A stretch of DNA of 64,000 nt from CAZSMK01 sp964608095 (lineage in GTDB: Bacteria > Sumerlaeota > Sumerlaeia > MWCT01 > JAGHBZ01). Below, piece after piece: positions 1 to 9,064 of the stretch. The stretch is taken from positions 32,317 to 96,316 of the forward strand of contig CAZSMK010000003.1 in the NCBI GenBank assembly GCA_964608095.1. Direction: 5' to 3'. Under the pieces are notes generated by a model. That model did not search any database, was not told the origin of the DNA, and worked only from the letters and a program-made list of their open reading frames with translations. Position 1 is the stretch's first letter, and each line of letters opens with the position of its first letter. The position numbers and the translations under genes were made by a program.

Positions 1-819
1 TTCGTCCACGATAAGGTCGCAGAGTGCGATGATGCGGTTTTTGTCGATATTGAAGGTGTCGTCATAGAAAAAAATTTCCCTGATACCCATACGTGTGCAT
101 TCTTTGATTTCATTGACGATGTTCTGGGGGCTTCGTGCGCGCCATTTCTTTCCGAGGTGCGGTCTGTCGCAAAAGAGGCAGCGATATGGACACCCGCGAC
201 TACTCATCATGGTAGTGATCGGGGTATGTTGTGCAAGGAGCGAATAATAGTTTTTGTAGGGCAGGAGGTGTCGCGGCGGAATAGGCAAGGTGTCAAGGTC
301 GGCTATCAAGGGAGGCAAGGGAGTTCTTACTATCTCGCCATCCTTTCGATAGACAAGTCCGGGAACCGTGCTAAGGTCTGTTCCTTTTTCAAAGCAATCG
401 AGAAAAGGTACGATGTTCTGTTCGCCTTCACCAATAAAGACAAAATCAACGACAGGAAGGTTGATGGTTTCCTCAGGAAAGAGAAATGTATGGGGACCAC
501 CAATGGCGACCGGAACGTCGGGATGAGTCCTTTTACAGATTGCGGCTATATTCGCAACGTCAATAAGGGTGAACGAGGTTGCCTGGATACCGAAAAGGTC
601 AGCCCGACGTTGAGCGATTTCGCGCTCGATTTTTTCGTAGTCGAGGTTTTGAACGTGACAATCCAGAATCTCGACGGTATGGCGTCCCGCAGCGAGGATA
701 CTCCCTGCAACATAAAGCAATCCGAGGGGCGGATATTTCCCTGTCTCCATGTCCACGAAATCAGGGACGTTGGTGGGGAGCATATTAGTTTCCGGTGGAT
801 TTATAAGTAAGACGCGCAT
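1..819 (-). CDS. B12-binding domain radical SAM protein (3' end outside window)
   Basis: The minus strand reads open from an ATG at 819 to the window edge, giving the first 273 residues. A stop codon lies two codons upstream, so the start is well bounded. Residues 1-150 look like a cobalamin-binding Rossmann domain (start MRVLLINPPE, later YPPLGLLYVAG and IGGPHTFLFPEE). A radical SAM core follows with the CxxxCxxC cluster motif at C210, C214 and C217 (context SSRGCPYRCLFC). Family knowledge: such proteins bind a [4Fe-4S] cluster, SAM and often cobalamin, and catalyse methylations or rearrangements; the substrate cannot be told here. It follows gdhA by 42 bases on the same strand and could be co-transcribed with the purine operon. 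No clear Shine-Dalgarno precedes it. Confidence 0.88.
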   Translation of the reverse strand, partial: MRVLLINPPETNMLPTNVPDFVDMETGKYPPLGLLYVAGSILAAGRHTVEILDCHVQNLDYEKIEREIAQRRADLFGIQATSFTLIDVANIAAICKRTHPDVPVAIGGPHTFLFPEETINLPVVDFVFIGEGEQNIVPFLDCFEKGTDLSTVPGLVYRKDGEIVRTPLPPLIADLDTLPIPPRHLLPYKNYYSLLAQHTPITTMMSSRGCPYRCLFCDRPHLGKKWRARSPQNIVNEIKECTRMGIREIFFYDDTFNIDKNRIIALCDLIVDE

Positions 820-861
820 CAGTTACATCGTCTAAAGAGCAAAAACCGTGCGATCAAAGAG

Positions 862-2112
862 TTACGGATATATCCCGAGTGTCTGTGTGGCGTTGGCAAC
901 TTTTTCGACCGCAATCACATAAGCAGCGGTTCGCATGTCGCACCATATCTCTTTGGTCTTTGAATAGACGTTTTCAAACGCTTTGGTCATTACTCTTTCC
1001 AGGTTTTTATTGACTTCCTCTTCGCTCCAGAAAAAGGATTGCAAGCCCTGAACCCATTCGAAATAGGATACCGTAACCCCGCCTGCGTTTGCAAGAATAT
1101 CGGGTATGACCACGATATTCCGTCGAGAGAAGACCTCGTCGGCGTCGGGGGTAAGGGGTGCGTTCGCTCCTTCTGCGATAATGCGTGTGTCCAGACGCTC
1201 GGCGATTTCTGCCGTCACGTAGTCGCTCAAGGCAGAGGGAACGAAGACATCGGACTTGACGGAAAGAAAATCATCTTCACTGATGGTATCGGCATCAGGG
1301 AAATCAATCACACTTTTGGTTTTATCTTTATGTTCTTTAAGGAGGTGAGGATTAAGTCCATTTTTGCTATATACGGCGCCTCGAGAATCGCTTGCTGCGA
1401 CAATACGCGCGCCCATATCATACATGATGGTTGCCAGATTATAGCCGACGTTGCCATATCCCTGAACCACGACACGAGCGCCGTCAAGGGGCATGTTCAA
1501 TTTTTTAGCGGCTTCTTTGATACAAATGACACACCCGCGAGAAGTAGCCTCATTGCGGCCGTGTGAGCCCCCGAGTTCAATGGGTTTCCCCGTGACCACG
1601 CTCAGCACCCTATGCCCGATATTCATGCTATAGGTATCCATGATCCATGCCATCACCTGTTCGTTCGTGTTCACGTCGGGAGCAGGGATATCGAAGTTTG
1701 GTCCGATGATGGGAGTGATCTCGGTAGTGTATCGCCGCGTCATACTTTCAATCTCGTGAGGTGACATCTCTTTGGGATTGCAGATAATACCGCCTTTAGC
1801 GCCGCCATAAGGGATGCCCACCACCGCGCATTTCCACGTCATCAGCATTGCAAATGCCTTGATCTCGTCAAGAGAAACCTCGGGATGATAGCGTATTCCG
1901 CCTTTAAAAGGACCGCGTGAGTTATTGTGTTGCACGCGAAATCCGGTAAATGTTTGGATAGAGCCATCGTCCATTCGTGTAGGAATACTCACTTCAAGCG
2001 CTCTGTTGCACTTACATAAAAAATCCCGCCAGCTTTTATCCAATTTGAGTAAATCAGCTGCGCGGTTGAAAAGGAAGATACAATCTTGAAGTGTTTTTGT
2101 GCCTTTCTCCAT
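862..2112 (-). CDS. gdhA: Glu/Leu/Phe/Val-type glutamate dehydrogenase
   Basis: This 416-residue cytosolic enzyme should interconvert glutamate and 2-oxoglutarate plus ammonia using NAD(P). Visible features are the substrate-binding lysines K70 (GPFKGG) and K94, the catalytic K106 inside GGAKGG (103-108), D146 in APDVNTN, and the dinucleotide-binding GYGNVG at 218-223. The spacing K70/K94/K106/D146 matches the bacterial hexameric family exactly. Length is normal. The ATG at 2112 has an AAGGAG ribosome site on the minus strand. It lies 24 bases after purN, in line with a purine/nitrogen operon: the amidotransferase steps of purine synthesis consume glutamine and release glutamate. Cofactor preference (NAD or NADP) is not settled by eye. 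Confidence 0.95.
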   Translation of the reverse strand: MEKGTKTLQDCIFLFNRAADLLKLDKSWRDFLCKCNRALEVSIPTRMDDGSIQTFTGFRVQHNNSRGPFKGGIRYHPEVSLDEIKAFAMLMTWKCAVVGIPYGGAKGGIICNPKEMSPHEIESMTRRYTTEITPIIGPNFDIPAPDVNTNEQVMAWIMDTYSMNIGHRVLSVVTGKPIELGGSHGRNEATSRGCVICIKEAAKKLNMPLDGARVVVQGYGNVGYNLATIMYDMGARIVAASDSRGAVYSKNGLNPHLLKEHKDKTKSVIDFPDADTISEDDFLSVKSDVFVPSALSDYVTAEIAERLDTRIIAEGANAPLTPDADEVFSRRNIVVIPDILANAGGVTVSYFEWVQGLQSFFWSEEEVNKNLERVMTKAFENVYSKTKEIWCDMRTAAYVIAVEKVANATQTLGIYP

Positions 2113-2136
2113 AATTTATTCTCCTTATTTAAAGTG

Positions 2137-2796
2137 TCAGAAATTAAGAGGACCGAGAGTCCCGGGACGGAGCCCTTCTTTCCAATGTTCGTTGTCGATA
2201 ATGACCCGGCGACCTTCGATTTTTACCTTCCCCTGCGAAATCAGTTCGAGTGCGTGGGGATAGATTTGGTGTTCATAGGTAAGGATTCTGGCTGATAGTG
2301 TTTCTTCATCATCGGTATCCAGCACCGGCACCACTGCCTGTAAAATTATGGGACCGGTATCGACCCCCGGATCAACGAAGTGAACGGTGCATCCGGAAAC
2401 CTTAACGCCATACTCGAGAGCCTGTTTCTGGGCATGGAGTCCCGGGAAAGAAGGGAGGAGTGCAGGATGGATATTGATAATTTTATTATGATATGCGTCG
2501 AGTAAGACGCGACTTATCAAGCGCATAAAACCGGCAAGGCAAATAAACTCCACTTTATAATGTTTAAGGATTTTGAGAACCTCGCGGTCGTAGCCTTCTC
2601 TATCTTTTTTGAAGGGCATTGGTTGCACAACAGCGGTTGGTACCCCGAACTGCCCGGCGATGTCCAAACCCGGTGCATCGGGATTATCAGATACAACCAC
2701 GGCAAAGGTTACGTTTTTCAATCCTCCTTGTTGTTGTGCGTTCAACAGGGCGTGCAGATTACTGCCCCGCCCGGAAATGAAAACCGCTGCTCTCAT
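2137..2796 (-). CDS. purN: Phosphoribosylglycinamide formyltransferase
   Basis: PurN transfers a formyl group from 10-formyl-tetrahydrofolate to GAR, the third step of purine synthesis. The protein has 219 residues, with the phosphate-binding GRGSNL at 9-14 and the catalytic triad N108, H110 (NIHPALLPSFPG) and D146 (VDTGPI), as in the E. coli enzyme. A good GGAG site sits 6 bases before the ATG at 2796. It lies between purM (35-base gap) and gdhA on the same strand. Confidence 0.96.
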   Translation of the reverse strand: MRAAVFISGRGSNLHALLNAQQQGGLKNVTFAVVVSDNPDAPGLDIAGQFGVPTAVVQPMPFKKDREGYDREVLKILKHYKVEFICLAGFMRLISRVLLDAYHNKIINIHPALLPSFPGLHAQKQALEYGVKVSGCTVHFVDPGVDTGPIILQAVVPVLDTDDEETLSARILTYEHQIYPHALELISQGKVKIEGRRVIIDNEHWKEGLRPGTLGPLNF

Positions 2797-2831
2797 GTAT
2801 TACTCCTTACAGGAAATCATAATCGAGGAAC

Positions 2832-3857
2832 TCATCCGCGAAGGATAACGTTGCCGGCGCCCCTGACAATAGAGCCGATTATGAAGGCTTTATATCCCTT
2901 TTTGTCACAAAAATCTATGATGCGTTCCGGCAGCATGGTATCGACCACAAGAATCATCCCCACACCCATGTTGAAAGTGCGGTACATTTCTTCAATGTCA
3001 ACGGGGCCCAACTTTTGAATCATATTAAAGATGGGGGGGACATCCCATGAATCGATATAAATCTCGGCATCGACCCGGTAAGGAAGAATACGTGCCAGAT
3101 TACCTCTTATACCGCCCCCTGTGATGTGAGCGATTCCTTTTATATCGAAGTTTTTTACCAGGTCGAGCATTATTTTTGTATAAATGATAGTTGGCTTGAG
3201 CAGACTCTCGCCCAACGTCTCCTCGATTTCTTCGTATTCCTCTTCAGGGTCGAGTTTATGTTTATCGAGAAGAATCTTGCGGGCAAGCGAATAGCCGTTG
3301 CTATGTAACCCGTTGGAAGATATGCCAATCAGGACGTCATTGGTTTTAATGCGCTTCCCGTCAACGAGTTTAGCCCTGCTGGCTATTCCAACGCCGAAGC
3401 CGGCAAGGTCAAATTGCCCTACTTCGTAAAGGCCGGGTAGTTCTGCGGTCTCGCCACCAAGAAGCATACACTTCGCCCTTCGGCATCCTTCAATAATACC
3501 GGTGATGATTTCCTCGGCGCGGTCTACTTTCAATTTACCGGTAGCGTAATAATCCAGAAAAAAGAGGGGTTCTGCACCGTAGACCACGAGGTCATTGACT
3601 ACCATTGCCACCAAATCTATTCCAATAGTGCTGTACTCGTTCATTAATTCGCAAATAAGGAGTTTTGTACCGACACCATCGGTTGTGGCAACAAGAACGG
3701 GGTCACGATACTCATCCAATTTTAGGGGGAACGTACCGCTGAAACCGCCTATATAAGGTAATTTCTCCTTGATTTTCTCAATAAAACGGTCGCCTTCATC
3801 AATATCTACACCGGCATTTTTATACGTAATGGGTTGAAATTTTCTGCGCTTGCCCAT
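2832..3857 (-). CDS. purM: Phosphoribosylformylglycinamidine cyclo-ligase (AIR synthetase)
   Basis: PurM closes FGAM to aminoimidazole ribonucleotide using ATP, step five of purine synthesis. The 341-residue protein carries the ATP-binding TDGVGTK at 59-65, the segment LLGGETAELPGLY, and the typical N-terminal NAGVDIDEGDRF. It belongs to the same structural family as PurL, whose gene lies nearby in the operon. A GGAGG site precedes the ATG at 3857 by 7 bases. The gap to purF is 59 bases and to purN 35 bases, so a single transcript is likely. Confidence 0.96.
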   Translation of the reverse strand: MGKRRKFQPITYKNAGVDIDEGDRFIEKIKEKLPYIGGFSGTFPLKLDEYRDPVLVATTDGVGTKLLICELMNEYSTIGIDLVAMVVNDLVVYGAEPLFFLDYYATGKLKVDRAEEIITGIIEGCRRAKCMLLGGETAELPGLYEVGQFDLAGFGVGIASRAKLVDGKRIKTNDVLIGISSNGLHSNGYSLARKILLDKHKLDPEEEYEEIEETLGESLLKPTIIYTKIMLDLVKNFDIKGIAHITGGGIRGNLARILPYRVDAEIYIDSWDVPPIFNMIQKLGPVDIEEMYRTFNMGVGMILVVDTMLPERIIDFCDKKGYKAFIIGSIVRGAGNVILRG

Positions 3858-3916
3858 TATTTTTCCTCCACTAACTTCATAGTCTAATATGTAATATCCT
3901 TAAAAAAAAGGTCAGG

Positions 3917-5320
3917 TCAACTTCTTTTTAGAAACGTCGATTGTTCAAGGCTGTCTTTAGTACAATCCTCGGGACGTCCGCCCGGATATTTTCCTTCAAA
4001 GCATGCGAAACAATACCCCGTGGTTCGTGGAATGACTTTTTTCAATCCATCGAGGCTGAGGTAGCCTAAGGAATCGGCGCCGATCTTTTTACAAATTTCC
4101 TCAACGGAATTGCTGCTTGCAATGAGCTCCTCCTTACTCGGTGTATCGATACCGAAAAAGCAGGGATGACGCCATGGTGGGCAGCTCACACGGAAATGTA
4201 CTTCTTTCGCGCCCGCGTCCCGTACCATTTTTACGATCTTTCCACTGGTGGTTCCTCTAACGATTGAATCGTCGACAACGACCACACGCTTACCGCGAAT
4301 CAGACACTTCACGGTGTTGTATTTGAGCCTTGCGCCGAAATCGCGAATATGTTGTCTGGGCTCGATAAAGGTTCTTCCGACATAGTGGCTTCTTATCAAG
4401 CCTAATTCGAAGGGTATTCCGGATTGTTGCGAGAAGCCGAGGGCGGCTGCATTGGAAGAGTCGGGTACCGGTATCACGATATCTGCCTCAGCGGGCTGTT
4501 CCTGCGCGAGTTGACGACCGAGCATCTCCCTGATGGTATGGACACATTTACCCCCGACAATACTGTCAGGACGCGCATAATAGACGTACTCAAAGACGCA
4601 AAAGCTCGGTTCCATTTCAGCGAAGGGATGAAAATTCCTGATTCCCTCAGGAGAGAATTCAAGTATCTCGCCGGGTTTCAATTCGCGAAGCAGCTGAGCA
4701 TCAACAATATCCAGCGCGCATGATTCGGAGGCAACGAAATAAGCGTTGTCGCCCCTGGAACCGACGCATAAAGGTCTGAAACCGTGTGGGTCGCGGAGAG
4801 CGAACATACGCTGAGGACGCAAGAGAAGGAGTGAATAAGCGCCTTTCAACCTCATGAGAGAGGGCATCAAAGATTCAAGAAAATCGTTGCTGCTTTGCTG
4901 AGCAATGAGATGTATCAATATTTCGCTATCGGTAGTAGTTTGAAAGATAGCACCGCGATTTTCCAATTCCCGCCTGAGTGAAAGTGCATTGGTCAGGTTC
5001 CCATTGTGAACCACCGCGAGAGTTCCACCGCGATAGTTCGAAACAATGGGTTGTGCATTTTCGATTTGAGACGAGCCGGTGGTGGAATATCTAACATGTC
5101 CGATAGCCATGGTGCCTTTGAGGCGTTCGAGTGAAGCCTCGTCAAAGACATCGGAGACAAGACCGAGACCGCGGTGCATGTAAAGATGCTTCCCATCGCT
5201 TGAACATATACCGGCGCTCTCTTGACCTCTATGCTGAAGGGCATATAAGCCAAGGTAGACTAATTTTGCGGCTTCCGGGTGATTGAACACACCCATAATT
5301 CCGCAGTTCTCTTTTATCAT
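3917..5320 (-). CDS. purF: Amidophosphoribosyltransferase, Fe-S type
   Basis: PurF makes phosphoribosylamine from PRPP and glutamine, the committed step of purine synthesis. Cys6 (MIKENCGIMG) is the likely N-terminal nucleophile after removal of a five-residue propeptide. GHVRYST (74-80), HNGN (105-108) and D131 belong to the class II glutaminase domain. The PRPP loop VVVVDDSIVRGTT spans 346-358. Four cysteines, C241, C387, C437 and C440, lie where the Bacillus-type enzyme binds a [4Fe-4S] cluster, so this is the oxygen-sensitive, processed type. Length is 467 residues, normal for the family. An AGGAG lies about 14 bases upstream of the ATG at 5320, which is rather far; no other in-frame start is evident. 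Confidence 0.96.
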   Translation of the reverse strand: MIKENCGIMGVFNHPEAAKLVYLGLYALQHRGQESAGICSSDGKHLYMHRGLGLVSDVFDEASLERLKGTMAIGHVRYSTTGSSQIENAQPIVSNYRGGTLAVVHNGNLTNALSLRRELENRGAIFQTTTDSEILIHLIAQQSSNDFLESLMPSLMRLKGAYSLLLLRPQRMFALRDPHGFRPLCVGSRGDNAYFVASESCALDIVDAQLLRELKPGEILEFSPEGIRNFHPFAEMEPSFCVFEYVYYARPDSIVGGKCVHTIREMLGRQLAQEQPAEADIVIPVPDSSNAAALGFSQQSGIPFELGLIRSHYVGRTFIEPRQHIRDFGARLKYNTVKCLIRGKRVVVVDDSIVRGTTSGKIVKMVRDAGAKEVHFRVSCPPWRHPCFFGIDTPSKEELIASSNSVEEICKKIGADSLGYLSLDGLKKVIPRTTGYCFACFEGKYPGGRPEDCTKDSLEQSTFLKRS

Positions 5321-5385
5321 GATGTCTTATTCACTCCTGACCGGTAATTTTGGGGGAAACAGTTCAGATCTTGAACACGTGACCG

Positions 5386-7614
5386 TTATTTTTTCCCTTC
5401 TGTTTTCTGTTCCCATGGAGAAGTGACATACCATTGTAACATTTCATTTTTTGAAATGTCAACGAGACTCTGGATGACGAATCTCCCATCGAGTGTAACC
5501 TCGCCAAGAACGGTTGCACTAAAAGCCGCCTCATCACATACACGGGAAATTTGTCGGACATGCTCTCCTGAACAGCTGACGAGTATTCTCGATTGCGCCT
5601 CGTTGAACAGTTCAATATCATCCCGGGTACGTCGAGGGAGTGTGACAGCAACCCCCGCTTGAGGAGAACCCTTCATGAAGGATTCAGCAAGAGCGACAGC
5701 CAGTCCTCCCTCGCTCAAGTCGGTAGCGGATTTCAAGAGATGCTGTTTTGTCAGCTTCAAACAGAGTTCGACAAGACTTGCTGCAGTATTTAGATCGAGA
5801 TTCGGGCAAGGACCCATAATGGCGTTGTGCACATATTCAAGATAATGGGTTCCGCCGAGATGGAGTTCCACATCTCTGGGCTCAATAAGAAGTATGGCAT
5901 CGCCTGCGTCCTTGAAGCCGGACGTCATAAGGTCATGGAGAGAAGGAACCTGCCCGATCATACCGATAACGGGGGTTGGATAAACCGCCTTGCCTTCATA
6001 CTCGTTATAAAAGCTGACATTGCCGCCGGTAACGGGTGTATTAAAAGCCCGGCACGCATCGCCCATACCTTTTACACTTTGCTCGAACTGCCAGAAGATA
6101 TCCGGTTTTTCGGGATTCCCGAAATTAAGACAGTTGGTGATCGCCATGGGTTTGGCGCCCACAACAGCGAGGTTACGTGCGGCTTCCGCGACCGCAATCG
6201 CCGCACCCTTATAAGGATCAAGATAACAATAAAGACCGTTGCAATCGGCTGTAATGGCAAGCAGTTTCTCAGAACCCCTGATTCGGAGGACGCCTGCATT
6301 CTCTCCAGGGGGCAAAACCGTGTTTGTTTGAACCATGTGATCGTACTGCTGGAAAATCCAACGTTTCGATGCAATAGAGGGTGAGCCGAGTAGAGTAAGA
6401 AGCGTTGATTTATAATCACCCGGCGGGTCGACGTTCTCCGGCGAGAAGACTGGAATCTCTTCGATATATGAGGGCTTCTGAGCCGTTCTGATACAAGAAG
6501 GCGAATCGGATGATATTTTATCAGCGGGAATTTCAGCCACAGTCATGCCGTGTTGCTTTACGCGCATTATGCCATCGTCTGTAATTTCCCCGATTATGGT
6601 GGGTTCGACTTCCCATTTGTTGAGAATGTTGAGCGCCTTATCCTTTTCCTTTTGTGGGATAATGGCGACCATCCGCTCCTGCGATTCAGAGAGCATGAGT
6701 TCGTAGGGAGACATATTAGCCGCGCGTTGTGGGACTTTATCGAGCTCGATTTCAATACCGAGCCCGCCCCGTCCAGCGAGTTCACAGGTTGAACAGGTAA
6801 GACCTGCGGCGCCCATATCCTGCATTGCCTCGACAATGCCGGCTTCAATCAATTCAAGAGAGGCTTCGAGTATTTTTTTGCCCATGAAAGGGTCTCCGAC
6901 CTGAACCGCGGGTCGTTTGCTTGCAGCCTCATCATCGAGTTCTTCGGAGGCAAAGGTGGCGCCATGGATTCCATCTCTGCCGGTTGCATTGCCGAAATAG
7001 ACCACAAGGCTGCCGGCTTGACGCGCTTTGGCAAGGGTGAGGTTTTCTTTTTTCATCAAGCCGACACACATCACGTTAATCAGGGGGTTTCCGTTATAGG
7101 CGGGGGAGAAGTACACGTCGCCCCCGACAGTGGGCACACCGACACAATTGCCATAATCGGCGATTCCTGCGACAACGCCTTCAGCAATAAAGCGATTCCG
7201 AACCTGTGCGGGGTCGCCGAACCTGAGAGGATCTACAAGGGCGATAGGACGTGCACCCATGGTAAAAATATCGCGGAGAATTCCTCCTATACCGGTAGCG
7301 GCGCCTTGAAAGGGTTCTATAGCGGATGGATGGTTATGCGATTCGATTTTGAATGCAATGGCAAAGCCGTCGGAGAAATCGATGACGCCTGCATTCTCTC
7401 CGGGTCCCTGAAGTATATGTTCACCCTCGGTAGGCAATGTCTTGAGGAGATTTTTCGAGCTTTTATAACAGCAATGTTCGCTCCACATGACGGAAAAAAT
7501 GCCCAGTTCGGTGAAGGTGGGTTTCCGTCCCAGGATTATCATAATTTGATTATATTCATCCTCGGAAAGCCCATGTGCTTCGATCAGTTCCGATGTTATT
7601 TCCGGTTCTTTCAT
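5386..7614 (-). CDS. purL: Phosphoribosylformylglycinamidine synthase subunit PurL (small form)
   Basis: This 742-residue protein is the ATP-dependent synthetase subunit that converts FGAR to FGAM. It is the small Bacillus-type form that needs separate PurQ (glutaminase) and PurS partners; neither gene is in this window. Motifs include WSEHCCYKSS near 44-53 and ESHNHPSAIEPFQGAATG from 91, with a second PurM-like half after about residue 400. It is the first gene of the purL-purF-purM-purN-gdhA run. An AGGAAAG site lies 6 bases before the ATG. The 157 bases upstream (7615-7771) are AT-rich and probably hold the operon promoter, but I could not fix a convincing -35/-10 pair and see no purine riboswitch core. 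Confidence 0.96.
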   Translation of the reverse strand: MKEPEITSELIEAHGLSEDEYNQIMIILGRKPTFTELGIFSVMWSEHCCYKSSKNLLKTLPTEGEHILQGPGENAGVIDFSDGFAIAFKIESHNHPSAIEPFQGAATGIGGILRDIFTMGARPIALVDPLRFGDPAQVRNRFIAEGVVAGIADYGNCVGVPTVGGDVYFSPAYNGNPLINVMCVGLMKKENLTLAKARQAGSLVVYFGNATGRDGIHGATFASEELDDEAASKRPAVQVGDPFMGKKILEASLELIEAGIVEAMQDMGAAGLTCSTCELAGRGGLGIEIELDKVPQRAANMSPYELMLSESQERMVAIIPQKEKDKALNILNKWEVEPTIIGEITDDGIMRVKQHGMTVAEIPADKISSDSPSCIRTAQKPSYIEEIPVFSPENVDPPGDYKSTLLTLLGSPSIASKRWIFQQYDHMVQTNTVLPPGENAGVLRIRGSEKLLAITADCNGLYCYLDPYKGAAIAVAEAARNLAVVGAKPMAITNCLNFGNPEKPDIFWQFEQSVKGMGDACRAFNTPVTGGNVSFYNEYEGKAVYPTPVIGMIGQVPSLHDLMTSGFKDAGDAILLIEPRDVELHLGGTHYLEYVHNAIMGPCPNLDLNTAASLVELCLKLTKQHLLKSATDLSEGGLAVALAESFMKGSPQAGVAVTLPRRTRDDIELFNEAQSRILVSCSGEHVRQISRVCDEAAFSATVLGEVTLDGRFVIQSLVDISKNEMLQWYVTSPWEQKTEGKK

Positions 7615-7771
7615 ACGACTCTTTCCTGTCTGAGAAATGCTCGAGGAAGGTTGTAGTATTAAAAAATAAACGAACGAAAGTATCTTTAAATCATAGAATA
7701 AAACTTTGCAAGAGGTAAATGCAAAGACGACTTAGATAACAATCTTTGTTTGCTCCGGCGCTGTCAGGATG

Positions 7772-9061
7772 TCAGGACGGCTTCTTAACAAGGCGTACTT
7801 GTCCGATTCTCAATCCGTCCATTGATATTATTTCGAGGCGTACATTGTCCACGTCGATCGTTTGTCCCTGGCTGGGAATCTCGCCGAGTTTTCTCTGGAT
7901 CAATCCACCGAGGGTCTCATAGCCCTCCTTAGGTAATGATAAGCCAAGGCGGTGATTGAGATCGTCCAGATCGATCACTGCTTCCATGACATACGTGTGC
8001 TCCGCTTCTTCTATTATATCGATGTGTATACGGTCGAATTCATCTTCTATTTCGCCGACCACCTCTTCTATGACATCCTCAAGAGTAATCCACCCGCTGC
8101 ATGCGCCGAATTCATCAACCACGATAGCCATCTGTTCTCCTCGTTTGAGAAATTGTTCAAGCAGATCGTCAAGGGGTTTTGTCTCCGGCACATAGTATGC
8201 CTTGCAAATGAAGTCTTCGAGACGTTTGTCGGTCAGGTCTGAACGCAACAGGTGATAGATATCGACATATCCGATTAAATTGATTACCTTATCTTTGTAA
8301 ACAGGGAAGCGGGAGAAACCAGTCTTTCCCGCAAGCTCAATGACGCTATTTACGGTTTCCTTACCGAGCCGAATGGCAATAACATCATTTATGGGTTTCA
8401 TCCCTTCACGTGTTAGAGTCTTTTCAAGTCCGAAGATTCTTCTTATCATGTCGCGCTCGGATGGTTTGCCATTCTCGGGTTCTTTGCCCGTCTCGGAGCC
8501 TATCATGCGCAATAAATCATCTTTGGTAAACGTGACGGGTTGAGGTTGTCGACGTATTCCGAATGGAGAAAAAAGGATTATGGTTATGGCGTTGAATATT
8601 TTAATGATGGGAAGAAAAATGATTTCAAAGAAGTGCAAGGGTTTTCCCAGCAAGAGCAGCATCTTTGTGGATTTCTGTCGAAAAATTTGTTTAGGCAAGA
8701 TTTCGGCAAAAATGAGAAAGAGAGGAGTCAAGATAACGAGGTTGATCACCTCTTTGCTGGTGACTGTGCCCCAGAGGAAGGTGGCGGTGGACTCGGGAAG
8801 CAAAAGGGTGAAGAATTTTCTGCCGAAGAGAGACGCCAGAACCAGGCAAATATTATTTCCGACGAGTACGACGGCGATAACGTGTTGAATATCGCTTATC
8901 ATTTTAAGAATTTCCGCAGCCCGCTCGTTTCCCTTCATCTCGAGATGCTGAAGACGTGCCTTATTTGCCGATATGGACGCAGTCTCCATACCTGAAAAGA
9001 AGGCGGAAAGGATGAGAAACACCAGTACGCCGATTATGTATGTGATAGCGATGAACGACAT
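7772..9061 (-). CDS. CorC/HlyC-family CBS-domain membrane protein
   Basis: A 429-residue protein with an N-terminal DUF21/CNNM transmembrane domain (start MSFIAITYIIGVLVFLILSAFFSG, several hydrophobic segments to about 190), then a pair of CBS domains (about 205-330, including MAIVVDEFGACSGWITLEDVIEEVVGEI), and a C-terminal CorC_HlyC domain. Members are often called hemolysins but are better linked to Mg2+/Co2+ transport or resistance at the inner membrane. It starts three bases after the stop of the similar gene at 9065-10519, so the two are translationally coupled and may form a hetero-oligomer. Confidence 0.9.
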   Translation of the reverse strand: MSFIAITYIIGVLVFLILSAFFSGMETASISANKARLQHLEMKGNERAAEILKMISDIQHVIAVVLVGNNICLVLASLFGRKFFTLLLPESTATFLWGTVTSKEVINLVILTPLFLIFAEILPKQIFRQKSTKMLLLLGKPLHFFEIIFLPIIKIFNAITIILFSPFGIRRQPQPVTFTKDDLLRMIGSETGKEPENGKPSERDMIRRIFGLEKTLTREGMKPINDVIAIRLGKETVNSVIELAGKTGFSRFPVYKDKVINLIGYVDIYHLLRSDLTDKRLEDFICKAYYVPETKPLDDLLEQFLKRGEQMAIVVDEFGACSGWITLEDVIEEVVGEIEDEFDRIHIDIIEEAEHTYVMEAVIDLDDLNHRLGLSLPKEGYETLGGLIQRKLGEIPSQGQTIDVDNVRLEIISMDGLRIGQVRLVKKPS

Positions 9062-9064
9062 TGA

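Noticed and set aside
157..810. Plus-strand open frame of 217 residues
   Set aside because: It is antisense to the B12-binding radical SAM gene, whose motifs (CPYRCLFC, start MRVLLINPP) are unmistakable.
6964..7656. Plus-strand open frame of 230 residues
   Set aside because: Shadow of purL; the purL frame has all family motifs.
7615..7771. Purine riboswitch before purL
   Set aside because: No conserved junction or loop sequences of the purine or PRPP/ppGpp riboswitch classes could be found on the minus strand.
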